The translations under genes were made by a program, and so were the position numbers. This document shows, in pieces, positions 26,448-34,045 of a DNA stretch of 64,000 nt (positions within the stretch are counted from its first letter, which is position 1; every line of letters begins with the position of its first letter). Under the pieces are notes generated by a model. That model worked only from the letters and a program-made list of their open reading frames with translations, was not told the DNA's origin and made no database searches. This stretch comes from Paenibacillus polygoni (GTDB lineage Bacteria; Bacillota; Bacilli; Paenibacillales; Paenibacillaceae), in the NCBI RefSeq assembly GCF_030263935.1, contig NZ_CP127162.1:386001-450000 (forward strand). Direction: 5' to 3'.

Positions 26448-27806
26448 TTACGCTGGAATTGGTCTGTTCCACGACCATCTGGCGATTTTCTTCAAATTCA
26501 TGGCAGCAAACGTAAGCATCGCCTGCATGGACAATTTTTTTAGCCCTCGCAGGGTTGTCCATCGCATGCCATGCTTTTCTTTTGCATCTGCAAATACCCG
26601 TTCCACCGTTTCTTTTCGTTTTGCATAGATTTGTTTTACATGCTGGTGGTGTCTTAGATGCTCTACTTCTTCTAAGTGGTTTTGCCATACATGTCGCGTC
26701 ACTACTTTTTGGTGGTTCTTGCTCCCTGTACACATGGATAAATAATGACACGATTTACAAATTTCTTTTGGAGATTTGTATTCTCGGTACCCCTCTTTAT
26801 TGGTGGTCGAGTAAGGTAATACCACGTTAGCAGGACATAAATAGGCGTCAAAATATTCATCATACACGTAGTCATCTTTTCGAAAACCTTCTTTTTGAGA
26901 ACGCGGACGTGTATAAGGCAGCGCCGGAGTAACCCCTTGCTCCAACAAATATTTGCTAATCCAAGGTGTTTTGTAGGCAGCATCGGCTGCCACTGCTACA
27001 GGTTTCCCAATCTTTTCTTTTACCATTTCTACGAGGGGTGCAAGCAAGTGGCTGTCATGTTCATTTCCGGGAGTGACGATGTTACCGAGTACAAATCCGT
27101 TTCGGTCTACTGCTGCGTGAAACGAATAAGCAAATTGTTTGGTCCGTTCATCTTTGACATAGTAGCCGCTATCGGGATCTGTAGTGCTTTGTTTAATTTC
27201 CTTTTCTTCTTCTTTTTTAAAAGAGTCCGGAGGAAACGGCTTTTTATCATGGTCGTCCCGATCTTGGTTAATTTCCTCTTCCAGTTTGCGTTGATATGCT
27301 CTTGTTTCTTTGCGTACAACCTTCTTTTCGAATTTCCGTTTATTCGCACTCGCTTTTACGTGTGTAGAATCGATGAAAACATGCTCCGCGCTGAGTAAAT
27401 GTTTCTCAGCTGCAGTCCGCAAAATACGGTAGAAAATCTGTTCGAATAGATCTGTATCTTTAAAACGACGTTCGTAGTTCTTTCCAAAGGTAGAGAAATG
27501 CGGAACTTTATCATAAAATCCATAGCCCAGAAACCAACGATACGCCATGTTGGTTTGAACTTCTTCGATCGTTTTTCGCATGGAACGAATACCAAAGGTA
27601 TATTGAATAAGAGGTAATTTAATTAAGATGACCGGATCGATGCTAGGTCGTCCAATTTCCGAATAATGATCCTGAACCAAGTCGTAGATGAAAGAAAAGT
27701 CGATCGCCGATTCGATTTTGCGAACCAAATGATCTTCTGGAACGAGTTGATCTAGAGCAACCATTTCAAGTTGGTCACGTTGAGTGGAGGATTGTTTCGT
27801 TAGCAA
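26448..27806 (-). CDS. IS1182-family DDE transposase
   Basis: A transposase of about 452 residues, full length. N-terminal DUF772-type domain (DQLVPEDHLVRKIESAIDF; QYTFGIRSMRKTIEEVQTN), then a catalytic core with FIDSTHVKASANK (first Asp), a lysine-rich insertion, VAVAADAAYKTPW (second Asp) and the C-terminal DDE_Tnp part with KETVERVFADAKEKHGMRW (Glu). The four-Cys cluster CPANVV / CKSCHYLSMC is typical of IS1182. TTG at 27806 is preferred: GAGGTG is six bases upstream, whereas the GTG at 27815 lies within that site. No frameshift or stop is seen, so the element may be active. Confidence 0.93.
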   Translation of the reverse strand: MLTKQSSTQRDQLEMVALDQLVPEDHLVRKIESAIDFSFIYDLVQDHYSEIGRPSIDPVILIKLPLIQYTFGIRSMRKTIEEVQTNMAYRWFLGYGFYDKVPHFSTFGKNYERRFKDTDLFEQIFYRILRTAAEKHLLSAEHVFIDSTHVKASANKRKFEKKVVRKETRAYQRKLEEEINQDRDDHDKKPFPPDSFKKEEEKEIKQSTTDPDSGYYVKDERTKQFAYSFHAAVDRNGFVLGNIVTPGNEHDSHLLAPLVEMVKEKIGKPVAVAADAAYKTPWISKYLLEQGVTPALPYTRPRSQKEGFRKDDYVYDEYFDAYLCPANVVLPYSTTNKEGYREYKSPKEICKSCHYLSMCTGSKNHQKVVTRHVWQNHLEEVEHLRHHQHVKQIYAKRKETVERVFADAKEKHGMRWTTLRGLKKLSMQAMLTFAAMNLKKIARWSWNRPIPA

Positions 27807-28189
27807 GATTGTCACCTCAAATAAAATAGTTGCTTCTATTGTAAAATAAAAAAGACTGCAGGCAAACTAGTTTAAGCTAGTTTGTCTACAGTCTGAGAAG
27901 GTCTATCGACCTTCTTTTTATATTAGGATCAAAGTTTATTTAGATATTTTTAGAGTAGTTGTGTAATTCCCCAGATGACCAAGATACTCAAAGATTGGCG
28001 TGTGACCATATTCTTTAACTACAAATACTTGTCCTGTTATAACATCCTTGTATGTATCTCTTATCTTGCACTGGCTGGCTTGGATCAAGTTCTAATATCT
28101 CATTCCTCCACTAAAGGAAAATTCTAGTTATTAACATTAAATAAAAATGCCATTATCCCTAAAAGTAAAGGGTCTAATCCAAATATTGA

Positions 28190-28217
28190 TTGAACTAACG
28201 GAAAAACGATAGTTCAA
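28190..28217. repeat. Array palindrome S4
   Basis: TTGAACTAACG / CGATAGTTCAA, 10 of 11 positions paired; right boundary of cassette copy 2. Confidence 0.8.
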
Positions 28218-28227
28218 GAAGAACAAG

Positions 28228-28254
28228 TAAGCAATCGATCAACAGATTGGTTGC
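28228..28254 (+). repeat. Array hairpin B, copy 3
   Basis: AAGCAATCGATCAACAGATTGGTTGCTT, the same fold as the other B hairpins with changes on both sides of the stem that keep pairing. Followed by GTTCTTT. Confidence 0.7.
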
Positions 28255-28261
28255 TTGTTCT

Positions 28262-28298
28262 TTAAGTTATTGGGCAGGATAATGCAACGTTAGTTGAA
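28262..28298. repeat. Array palindrome S5 (right half intact)
   Basis: CGTTAGTTGAA at 28288-28298. The left half is degraded (TTAAGTTATTGGGCAGGATAA), like the degenerate copy at 21940. Confidence 0.65.
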
Positions 28299-28304
28299 CA
28301 CAGC

Positions 28305-28336
28305 AGGGAGCAGCTTGCAGTTGGCAGTTGCTCCCT
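28305..28336 (+). repeat. Array hairpin A, copy 2
   Basis: GGGAGCAGCTTGCAGTTGGC and AGTTGCTCCC; stem GGGAGCA / TGCTCCC, joined directly to half-site S5. Confidence 0.7.
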
Positions 28337-28431
28337 TAGGGTATGTGTGAACTGCTAAGGAAGGATAGTAAATTATCCTTCGAGAATATATGATGCAATG
28401 AAGTTAATAGAGATTCCCTGGAGGTAATATA

Positions 28432-29298
28432 ATGTTGAACAAAGAAACTGTAGTAAAACAACTTGAACAAGTAGGATTAGGTCAATATGGACATGCCATT
28501 GCAAACTGGGCTTTTCCTACAGCTCAACTTTTTCTTAAACCTGTATCTGACATTATGATTCCTATTGGAGGAAGCAAGGTAGGAGGTAATCCTGATCTTC
28601 CTGATGATATAGAATGGCCATTATGGAAAGATTATGATATGACTTTTATTGCTCAAATTAACTTGGCAGATTGTCCAGTAGATATTTCTCTTCCTAAAAG
28701 TGGGTTGCTGTCTTTTTTCTATGCTGTAAAAGCTATGTATGAGGACGATGACTTTTATAATGATCCTCACACATGTCGAGTAATCTACATCGATTCAGAC
28801 CGCCTCTCGAAAATTTCACGAAGAAATATTCCTAATAATTCAATTGATTCAGAAATAATGAAGCCGAACAAGATTTTATATGAAACGAGTCTATCTGTAC
28901 CAACTGCTGAGTCAGCTTATTTGAAAAGTTTGGGGTTAGACTGGAATGGTAACAGAGATGATTATGATAAGTATTGGAAATCATTTTTACCGCATTGGTC
29001 AAAGGAAGGGTACGTAAACAGACTTATGGGTCATCCTGATCAAATGCAAGGCGATATGCAAGTCGGTTGTGAAATAGCCGTTGGTCCGTACAGCTGGGAT
29101 GATCTGAATAATTCGGATATTCGTGAGAAGGTTGTTAATTCCGCATTAAAATGGCGTTTACTACTACAAATTGATTCCGAAGAAGAAAAAACCGGAATTA
29201 TGTGGGGAGATGTTGGAAGGATTTATTTTTGGGTTCATGAGGATGATCTTACTGATTCATGCTTTGAGAGAGTAGTTTGTGAAATGCAGTGTGGCTAA
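28432..29298 (+). CDS. DUF1963 (YwqG-like) protein
   Basis: A 288-residue cytoplasmic protein. GGSKVGGNPDLPDDIEWPLW and DMTFIAQINLADCP are the family signature; a C-terminal half with YFWVHEDDLTDSCFE completes the fold. DUF1963/YwqG proteins are often found beside LXG and other polymorphic toxin loci, although no biochemical role is firmly assigned. GGAGGT lies seven bases before the ATG. The stop codon TAA is the first part of palindrome S6, so again the gene ends exactly at the cassette boundary. Confidence 0.8.
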   Translation: MLNKETVVKQLEQVGLGQYGHAIANWAFPTAQLFLKPVSDIMIPIGGSKVGGNPDLPDDIEWPLWKDYDMTFIAQINLADCPVDISLPKSGLLSFFYAVKAMYEDDDFYNDPHTCRVIYIDSDRLSKISRRNIPNNSIDSEIMKPNKILYETSLSVPTAESAYLKSLGLDWNGNRDDYDKYWKSFLPHWSKEGYVNRLMGHPDQMQGDMQVGCEIAVGPYSWDDLNNSDIREKVVNSALKWRLLLQIDSEEEKTGIMWGDVGRIYFWVHEDDLTDSCFERVVCEMQCG

Positions 29299-29322
29299 AC
29301 TAACGGAAAAACGATAGCTGAA
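29296..29322. repeat. Array palindrome S6
   Basis: TAAACTAACG-GAAAAA-CGATAGCTGAA, with the DUF1963 stop codon as its first three bases; right arm partly degenerate. Confidence 0.72.
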
Positions 29323-29327
29323 TACAG

Positions 29328-29362
29328 CAGGGAGCAGCTTGCCAGTTGGCAACTGCTCCCTT
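29328..29362 (+). repeat. Array hairpin A, copy 3
   Basis: CAGGGAGCAG / CTGCTCCCTT with inner CTTGCCAGTTGGCAA, which is itself a palindrome. Confidence 0.72.
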
Positions 29363-29367
29363 CAAAG

Positions 29368-29392
29368 TAAGCAACGATCAATGAACTGGTGC
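29368..29392 (+). repeat. Array hairpin B, copy 4 (degenerate)
   Basis: AAGCAACGATCAATGAACTGG then TGCTTTTTCT; weaker pairing than the other B copies but same order of parts. Confidence 0.5.
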
Positions 29393-29754
29393 TTTTTCTC
29401 TTAGCTACTTTTGGCAGATTAATTCAACTTTTTAATCACTAAAAGCGTTATATCTAAGGGACATAGCTATTGTGTAGGAAGAACAAGCGAAAAATTAGTT
29501 TCACAAGTATTATCTGTTTTTGAGAAGAAAATACCGGGATTGGTTAAAGCTAGACAAGATAATAATTAAATCATCAATTCGTATCTTCCCTAATAAAACA
29601 GTATCTATATTGGTGTATAAAGTTGAGGGGAATTCAAACCAAATTTACAGATTCGGTTCTTATCTTAATCGGACGGAAATAGATGTGACTATCTATTAGC
29701 TCAGGGATCTTTCACTATAATAAAAGTGAATTTTGATTGGTAAGGAGGATTTGT
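29393..29754 (+). pseudogene. Gene-poor stretch with a C-terminal gene fragment
   Basis: About 360 bp before the next gene. From about 29429 to 29569 one frame is open and protein-like: FLITKSVISKGHSYCVGRTS then EKLVSQVLSVFEKKIPGLVK, ending RQDNN and a stop, with no start codon or ribosome site. It looks like the end of a lost cassette gene. A degraded spacer (TTGGCAGATTAATTCAACT, about 29410) precedes it, matching the form of S5. Confidence 0.4.
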
Positions 29755-30402
29755 ATGAAAAAGAAGATTTTATTTATTTTTAGTTTAAGTGTTGTTAGTG
29801 CTTTAACTTTAGGTGCCATTTACTCTTCAGCATTAGATCCTTTTACAAATTCAATACGAAAAGTCGAATCTCAACTTGAGTCAAACAAGCAACTACAAGA
29901 TAAAGTATTAGTTGAGATTGGAGATATCAAGGTGACAAATGTAGAGTTGGCAAATTTAAAAGCTAACAAATTAGTTGAAACAAATCCTGTAATAGATGAA
30001 TCTACACTACTTAAAGAAATTGTAGTTGATAAGTTATTCTTAGAATTAGCTGATGATGAAGGAGTTACTGCAACATATGAGGAAGGAAAAAAAGAAGCAG
30101 AAAGAATGCGTGCTCTGTTGGCAAAACAAAGTAAAGAAGTACAGGATACTCAGAAAAATTTCATAGAATTAAGAGGTCTAACAGAAGAAGAGTATTGGAC
30201 TGAATATGCTCCTTCAGAATACCAAGAACAACTAACATTACAGAACCTTGGTCAGTTGTTAATCAAACAAGGGAAAATCGGTGTTGATAAAGATAGTAAT
30301 ACTAATTTAGGACAAGATTTAATTAAATTTAAGGAGCAGCTCCTTACAGATGCATTATCTAAGGGTGATGTAAAAATTGTAGATAATAGTATCAACTTCT
30401 AA
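29755..30402 (+). CDS. Membrane-anchored SurA-N-like protein
   Basis: A 215-residue protein. N-terminal signal or anchor (KKKILFIFSLSVVSALTLGA, no lipobox Cys), then a helical region with the SurA/PrsA N-terminal chaperone pattern: VLVEIGDIKVTNVELANLKA, LLKEIVVDKLFLELADDEG, EGKKEAERMRALL and ELRGLTEEEYWTEYAPSEYQ. No parvulin isomerase domain is present, so it is either a chaperone-only form or a divergent member. AAGGAGG lies six bases before ATG 29755. Unlike the other genes here it is not known to me from immunity arrays. Confidence 0.68.
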   Translation: MKKKILFIFSLSVVSALTLGAIYSSALDPFTNSIRKVESQLESNKQLQDKVLVEIGDIKVTNVELANLKANKLVETNPVIDESTLLKEIVVDKLFLELADDEGVTATYEEGKKEAERMRALLAKQSKEVQDTQKNFIELRGLTEEEYWTEYAPSEYQEQLTLQNLGQLLIKQGKIGVDKDSNTNLGQDLIKFKEQLLTDALSKGDVKIVDNSINF

Positions 30403-30494
30403 TGTCGAAGGGCAAGAACATATATACAACAGAAGTTTCATATTCTGCCGCTTTTTTATTTATTAAAAGGTTGATGGAATCAACCTGAAGACCA

Positions 30495-30522
30495 TTGAAC
30501 TAACGAAAAAACGTTAGTTGAA
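30495..30522. repeat. Array palindrome S7, next to the recombinase
   Basis: TTGAACTAACG-AAAAAA-CGTTAGTTGAA, identical to S3 and lying 66 bp before the recombinase start codon. It is the closest counterpart of an attachment site at the recombinase end. Confidence 0.88.
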
Positions 30523-30588
30523 TCTACAGTTTATAATCCTTCTATTAGTAGCAAACTAGAATTAATCGCTCTAGTAGGAGGTTATATT

Positions 30589-31431
30589 ATGATTTTAAGT
30601 GAACTTTGGCGTCATTATGAAGCAGACAAGCGAATTCAGGGGTTTAGTCCAAATACATTGAAAGCATATGCTTTACAGCTCAGGATGTTGGTTACAGATC
30701 TTGGGGATATAGATATCTCCGAAGTAACTCTTAACCTATTGAAGGGATATCTAGCAAAGCAATCCAATCGATTAAAGCCTAGTAGTCTAGGGCACCGCAT
30801 CCGTTTTGTACGATCCTTATTCCGTTTTGCATATGAGGAAGCCTATTTACCGACAAACCCTTCATTTAAATTACGTGAGCCCAAGATGGAAAAGCGAATT
30901 CCTAAGTTTTTGATGGAGGAAGATGTAATTCATCTAAAGATTTCTTGTCAGACTCATAGAGAAAGAGCTCTACTAGAATTTCTCTACAGCACGGGTTGCC
31001 GGATTGGAGAGGTTGAGAAATTAAATACGGAGGATTTGAACTTGGAGAATTGCTCTGCCATTGTAAATGGGAAGGGTTCAAAGCAAAGAGAAGTTTACTT
31101 CACCACGGAGTGTAAAGTATGGTTGAAGAAGTATTTAGCAAGTCGAGAAGACTCCTGCAAAGCCTTGTTTGTGACGGATACCCATCCTGTTAAGCGAATG
31201 GCCATACCAACGCTAAGGTGGGTATTAAAGAGATTGGCAGATCGAGGAGCCGTGGAGGCTAATGTGTATCCCCATCGATTCCGACATACTTATGCATGCC
31301 AGCTGCTTGATAACGGGGCACCATTAGAATTTATTCAAGGTATGCTGGGTCATGAAAAATCCTCAACTACGCAAATCTATGCTCAGCTTCGTGGAGAGCG
31401 TCGGAGAGAATTGTATCGACGTTTTTTTTAG
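30589..31431 (+). CDS. Tyrosine recombinase (integrase/Xer-like) at the end of the array
   Basis: A 280-residue site-specific recombinase. The N-terminal SAM-like core-binding domain spans about 1-85 (GFSPNTLKAYALQLRMLV). The catalytic domain has the full set: Arg138 in STGCRIGEVEKL, Lys162/165 in GKGSKQREVYF, His229 and Arg232 in PHRFRHTYACQLL, His255 in MLGHEKSSTTQ, and nucleophile Tyr264 in IYAQL. GGAGG lies eight bases before the ATG. It is shorter than IntI integron integrases and I see no IntI-type insert, so it is closer to XerC/D or phage/transposon types. It is transcribed away from the array, and the nearest array palindrome lies directly upstream, the same topology as intI and attI. 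Confidence 0.92.
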   Translation: MILSELWRHYEADKRIQGFSPNTLKAYALQLRMLVTDLGDIDISEVTLNLLKGYLAKQSNRLKPSSLGHRIRFVRSLFRFAYEEAYLPTNPSFKLREPKMEKRIPKFLMEEDVIHLKISCQTHRERALLEFLYSTGCRIGEVEKLNTEDLNLENCSAIVNGKGSKQREVYFTTECKVWLKKYLASREDSCKALFVTDTHPVKRMAIPTLRWVLKRLADRGAVEANVYPHRFRHTYACQLLDNGAPLEFIQGMLGHEKSSTTQIYAQLRGERRRELYRRFF

Positions 31432-31530
31432 AAATAAAGGCAGATTATATGTAAGAGATCCAACCCGAATTATTCCACTTAGAAAAAAATAATACCAAGA
31501 TAAGACTAACCTTTGCAATGAGTCCTTATT

Positions 31531-31564
31531 AAAAAAGAAAGGACTGCTGTAAAGACAGCAGCCC
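31531..31564 (-). terminator. Terminator of bdhA
   Basis: GGACTGCTGT / ACAGCAGCCC; on the minus strand it is followed by TTTCTTTTTT. Confidence 0.8.
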
Positions 31565-31579
31565 TTAATAATACTTATA

Positions 31580-32632
31580 TTATTCCGCTTTTACGAGGAT
31601 TTTAACTTGGCTCTTTTCTTTTAGCAAACCTTCAAAACCTTCCTCAATCACATCATCAAGTTTAATGCGTTTTGTTACCAATTTGTCAGCAGGGAAGTAG
31701 CCTTTTTCCATGAGGCTGATTACCGCTGGGAATACATCACGGTATCCGATAATGCCGGAGATACTGCGTTCTTGCATGACAATTTTATTAGGCTGAATTG
31801 GTGCTTCTTTTTCAAAAATGCTGACGATCATGAGTTCTCCGCCAATTCGAACAGCTTCGAGTGCTTGTTCGAGTACAGGCGGCACACCTGTCACTTCAAA
31901 TACGACATTAGCACCGCCATCTGTTAAGCGGTGGATTTCTTCCACTACATCAGGAGTTTCTTTCGGATTAATAACTTGTGCTCCAAGTTCTATAGCTTTT
32001 GCGCTGCGCTCAGCAGAGAGTTCCACTGCATATATTTCGGACGCACCAGATGCTTTTAGCGCCTCGATTACGAGTAGTCCAATGGGACCCGCACCGAAGA
32101 CAACGGCTTTGTCGCCAACTTTCAGTTTGCTTTGACGAACTGCATAAAGGGCAACAGCAGAAGGTTCCACCAAAGCACCTTGTTCATAGGAAACGGTATC
32201 TGGAATTTTGTGAACGATATGCTCATCCGCAGCAACATATTCAGAGAAACCGCCTCCGCCGCCGGCAAGACCGAGGAAGCCCATTTTGTCACAGAGGTTG
32301 TATTTACCTTGGCGACATGCTGTACATTGACCGCAGTTGAAGATCGGTTCAACAACGACGCGGTCTCCTTTTTGCAGACGGGTTACGCCTTCTCCAACTT
32401 CAACGACTTGTCCAGAGAATTCATGACCCATGACAACAGGCGCTTGCTCTCCCGTAATCGGATGAGGTTTGTCAGCTGGAATAAAGATCGGACCCGCCGT
32501 ATATTCGTGCAAGTCGCTGCCGCAAATCCCGCACCACTCGACTTTGATTTTTACTTTCCCAGGTAGAGCTTTTGGTTCCTCGATTTGTTCCACTCGCAGA
32601 TCTTTCACACCATGCCATCTAAGCGCTTTCAC
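31580..32632 (-). CDS. bdhA: (R,R)-2,3-butanediol dehydrogenase, zinc-dependent
   Basis: A 350-residue medium-chain alcohol dehydrogenase. Catalytic zinc site: Cys and GHE in WCGICGSDLHEY and APVVMGHEFSG. Structural zinc loop NCGQCTACRQGKYNLC. NAD site VVFGAGPIGLLVIEALKASG. GPIFIPADKPHPITGEQAP and GIIGYRDVFPAVISLM are characteristic of B. subtilis BdhA. It interconverts acetoin and 2,3-butanediol, an overflow and redox-balance route. GTG start with AGGAGATG upstream. It is divergent from a LacI-type regulator and has a LacI-type operator at 32775, so control by that regulator is likely. Confidence 0.9.
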   Translation of the reverse strand: MKALRWHGVKDLRVEQIEEPKALPGKVKIKVEWCGICGSDLHEYTAGPIFIPADKPHPITGEQAPVVMGHEFSGQVVEVGEGVTRLQKGDRVVVEPIFNCGQCTACRQGKYNLCDKMGFLGLAGGGGGFSEYVAADEHIVHKIPDTVSYEQGALVEPSAVALYAVRQSKLKVGDKAVVFGAGPIGLLVIEALKASGASEIYAVELSAERSAKAIELGAQVINPKETPDVVEEIHRLTDGGANVVFEVTGVPPVLEQALEAVRIGGELMIVSIFEKEAPIQPNKIVMQERSISGIIGYRDVFPAVISLMEKGYFPADKLVTKRIKLDDVIEEGFEGLLKEKSQVKILVKAE

Positions 32633-32774
32633 AACGAATCATCTCCTAAATAGAAAAGTTAGCTTGCAAGCAAAATCCATAAAGCAGCCTGCTGTTTTTC
32701 AATTATGTTCTTCATGTATTGCTCTACTTCCAAGAAATATCGCTTTGCATGATGTCCTCAAAACAATATTTTTG

Positions 32775-32786
32775 GGAAACGTTTCC
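32775..32786. promoter_or_regulatory. LacI-type operator 1
   Basis: GGAAACGTTTCC, perfect palindrome, 143 bp upstream of bdhA. Confidence 0.65.
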
Positions 32787-32976
32787 GATTCAAATATGTC
32801 ATATAATTTATATAATGTCAATTTCAAAATCCCTTCTCGCGAGATATATAAGTTGATTCCAATCTAAAGCAAGGTAAGAAAATGGCTCTATCTCACGATG
32901 ATTGATCTGGAGGATATCTTGATAAGATAGCAGCTGTGATATAATAAAAATAGAATCCTACTTCATCTAGGAAACA

Positions 32977-32988
32977 GGAAACGATTCC
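32977..32988. promoter_or_regulatory. LacI-type operator 2
   Basis: GGAAACGATTCC, one change from operator 1; 26 bp before the LacI regulator start, suggesting autoregulation. Confidence 0.55.
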
Positions 32989-33013
32989 AGTTCAAAGAGA
33001 GGTTGCCGAGTGC

Positions 33014-34045
33014 GTGAATAATAATAAAGATCAGAAAATTACGATAGAGGATGTAGCTAAAAAAGCGGGAGTTGGAATAGCAACCGTCTCGCGGGCTATT
33101 AATAATACAAGCGGCATCAGTGCCAAGACAAAGGCGAAAGTGCTGGAAGCCATTGAAGAGCTTGGGTTCACCCCGAACACTTCGGCACAAAGTTTAAAAG
33201 TACGCCACACCCACCAGATTGCACTTGTGGTATCCGATATTCGTAATGCCATTATGCCGGAGATTGCTTGGTCTGTAGAGCAGACGGCCAAACATTATGG
33301 ATATCGTGTAGTCCAAATCAATACTTCAGGAAATGCGAGGGCGGAGCTTGAAGCAATTCACGAAGTGAAAAAACTCCATGTAGATGGAATGATCATTCTT
33401 CCGCTTGCTTACCCCAAAACGCTGGGAGATCTGATTAGTAAGTCTCCTGTACCGATATCTATTATTAATTATGGAAAAAAGCTAGGCCCTGAATATAAGG
33501 CAGATATTGTGTGTATGTCCAAGCAGGAAGGGAACCTTGTCATGGAGCATCTGCTGAAAATGGGACGGACGAGGATTGCTTATGCCGGAGCAGCCAAAGA
33601 TATGATCGAAGAGCGGTATTTTGCCTATGAGCGTGCGCTTCCGCAAGTTGATATTTCATTAACTTATTTCGGGGATGACTTTTCACTTCAGACCGGGATG
33701 GAGGCAGCTAATTATTTTTATAGCCTAAAGGAAATGCCAGATGCGGTCTATGCTTGTAACGATATGATTGCGATTGGGATGGTGAATCGTTTCAAGGAAC
33801 TAGGCGTACGTGTTCCCGAAGATGTAGCCATTGTGGGTATTGATAATAATTCGTGGACGACACTTACATCCCCTCAGATTAGTTCGGTCACGATCTTAGG
33901 CGATGAGTGTGCTCGTCTTGCTACGGAACTGCTCATTAAGCGAATTAAGGAGAATAATCAGGCTCCCTATGAGAAAGTTGAGTTTGAACCAAGACTGATC
34001 GTGAGAGAATCTAGTGTACCGATGAAAAGAACTCCATTACAGTAA
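33014..34045 (+). CDS. LacI-family regulator, probable control of bdhA
   Basis: A 343-residue regulator: IEDVAKKAGVGIATVSRAIN helix-turn-helix, hinge FTPNTSAQSLK, then the sensor domain (IALVVSDIRNAIMPEIAWSV; FDMIA-like CNDMIAIGMVNRFKELG; IVGIDNNSWTTLTSPQISSV). GTG start with AGAGAGG upstream. Two GGAAACG-ATTCC/GTTTCC palindromes lie between it and divergent bdhA. The effector is unknown. It is not CcpA: the N-terminus and sensor residues differ and it is paired with a specific target. Confidence 0.85.
   Translation: MNNNKDQKITIEDVAKKAGVGIATVSRAINNTSGISAKTKAKVLEAIEELGFTPNTSAQSLKVRHTHQIALVVSDIRNAIMPEIAWSVEQTAKHYGYRVVQINTSGNARAELEAIHEVKKLHVDGMIILPLAYPKTLGDLISKSPVPISIINYGKKLGPEYKADIVCMSKQEGNLVMEHLLKMGRTRIAYAGAAKDMIEERYFAYERALPQVDISLTYFGDDFSLQTGMEAANYFYSLKEMPDAVYACNDMIAIGMVNRFKELGVRVPEDVAIVGIDNNSWTTLTSPQISSVTILGDECARLATELLIKRIKENNQAPYEKVEFEPRLIVRESSVPMKRTPLQ

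Larger units (their letters stand above)
26347..27897 (-). mobile_element. Complete IS1182-family insertion sequence, 1551 bp
   Basis: Terminal inverted repeats CTCAGATTGTAGACAAA and CTCAGACTGTAGACAAA (16 of 17 identical). The flanks carry a 16-bp direct repeat AAGGTCTATCGACCTT (26331-26346 and 27898-27913), itself a palindrome: the terminator of the small membrane gene. One intact transposase gene on the minus strand fills the element. Both ends can form hairpins (26359-26401 near the left; GACTGCAGGCAAACTAG / CTAGTTTGTCTACAGTC near the right), which would insulate the transposase from outside transcription. Insertion into stem-loops with variable target duplications is known for this family. 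Confidence 0.92.
24944..28200. repeat. Cassette duplication, copy 2 (interrupted by an IS)
   Basis: Second copy of the 1690-bp block: 24944-26346 and, after the insertion element and its 16-bp target repeat, 27914-28200. It ends in palindrome S4. Confidence 0.92.

Noticed and set aside
22098..30522. CRISPR array.
   Set aside because: The repeats are palindromes with gene-length spacing and no short unique spacers; no cas genes are present.
30589..31431. Calling the recombinase IntI and the region a classical integron.
   Set aside because: The protein is 280 aa without an IntI-specific insert, the palindromes lack proper R/Y core sites, and cassette genes point toward the recombinase rather than away.
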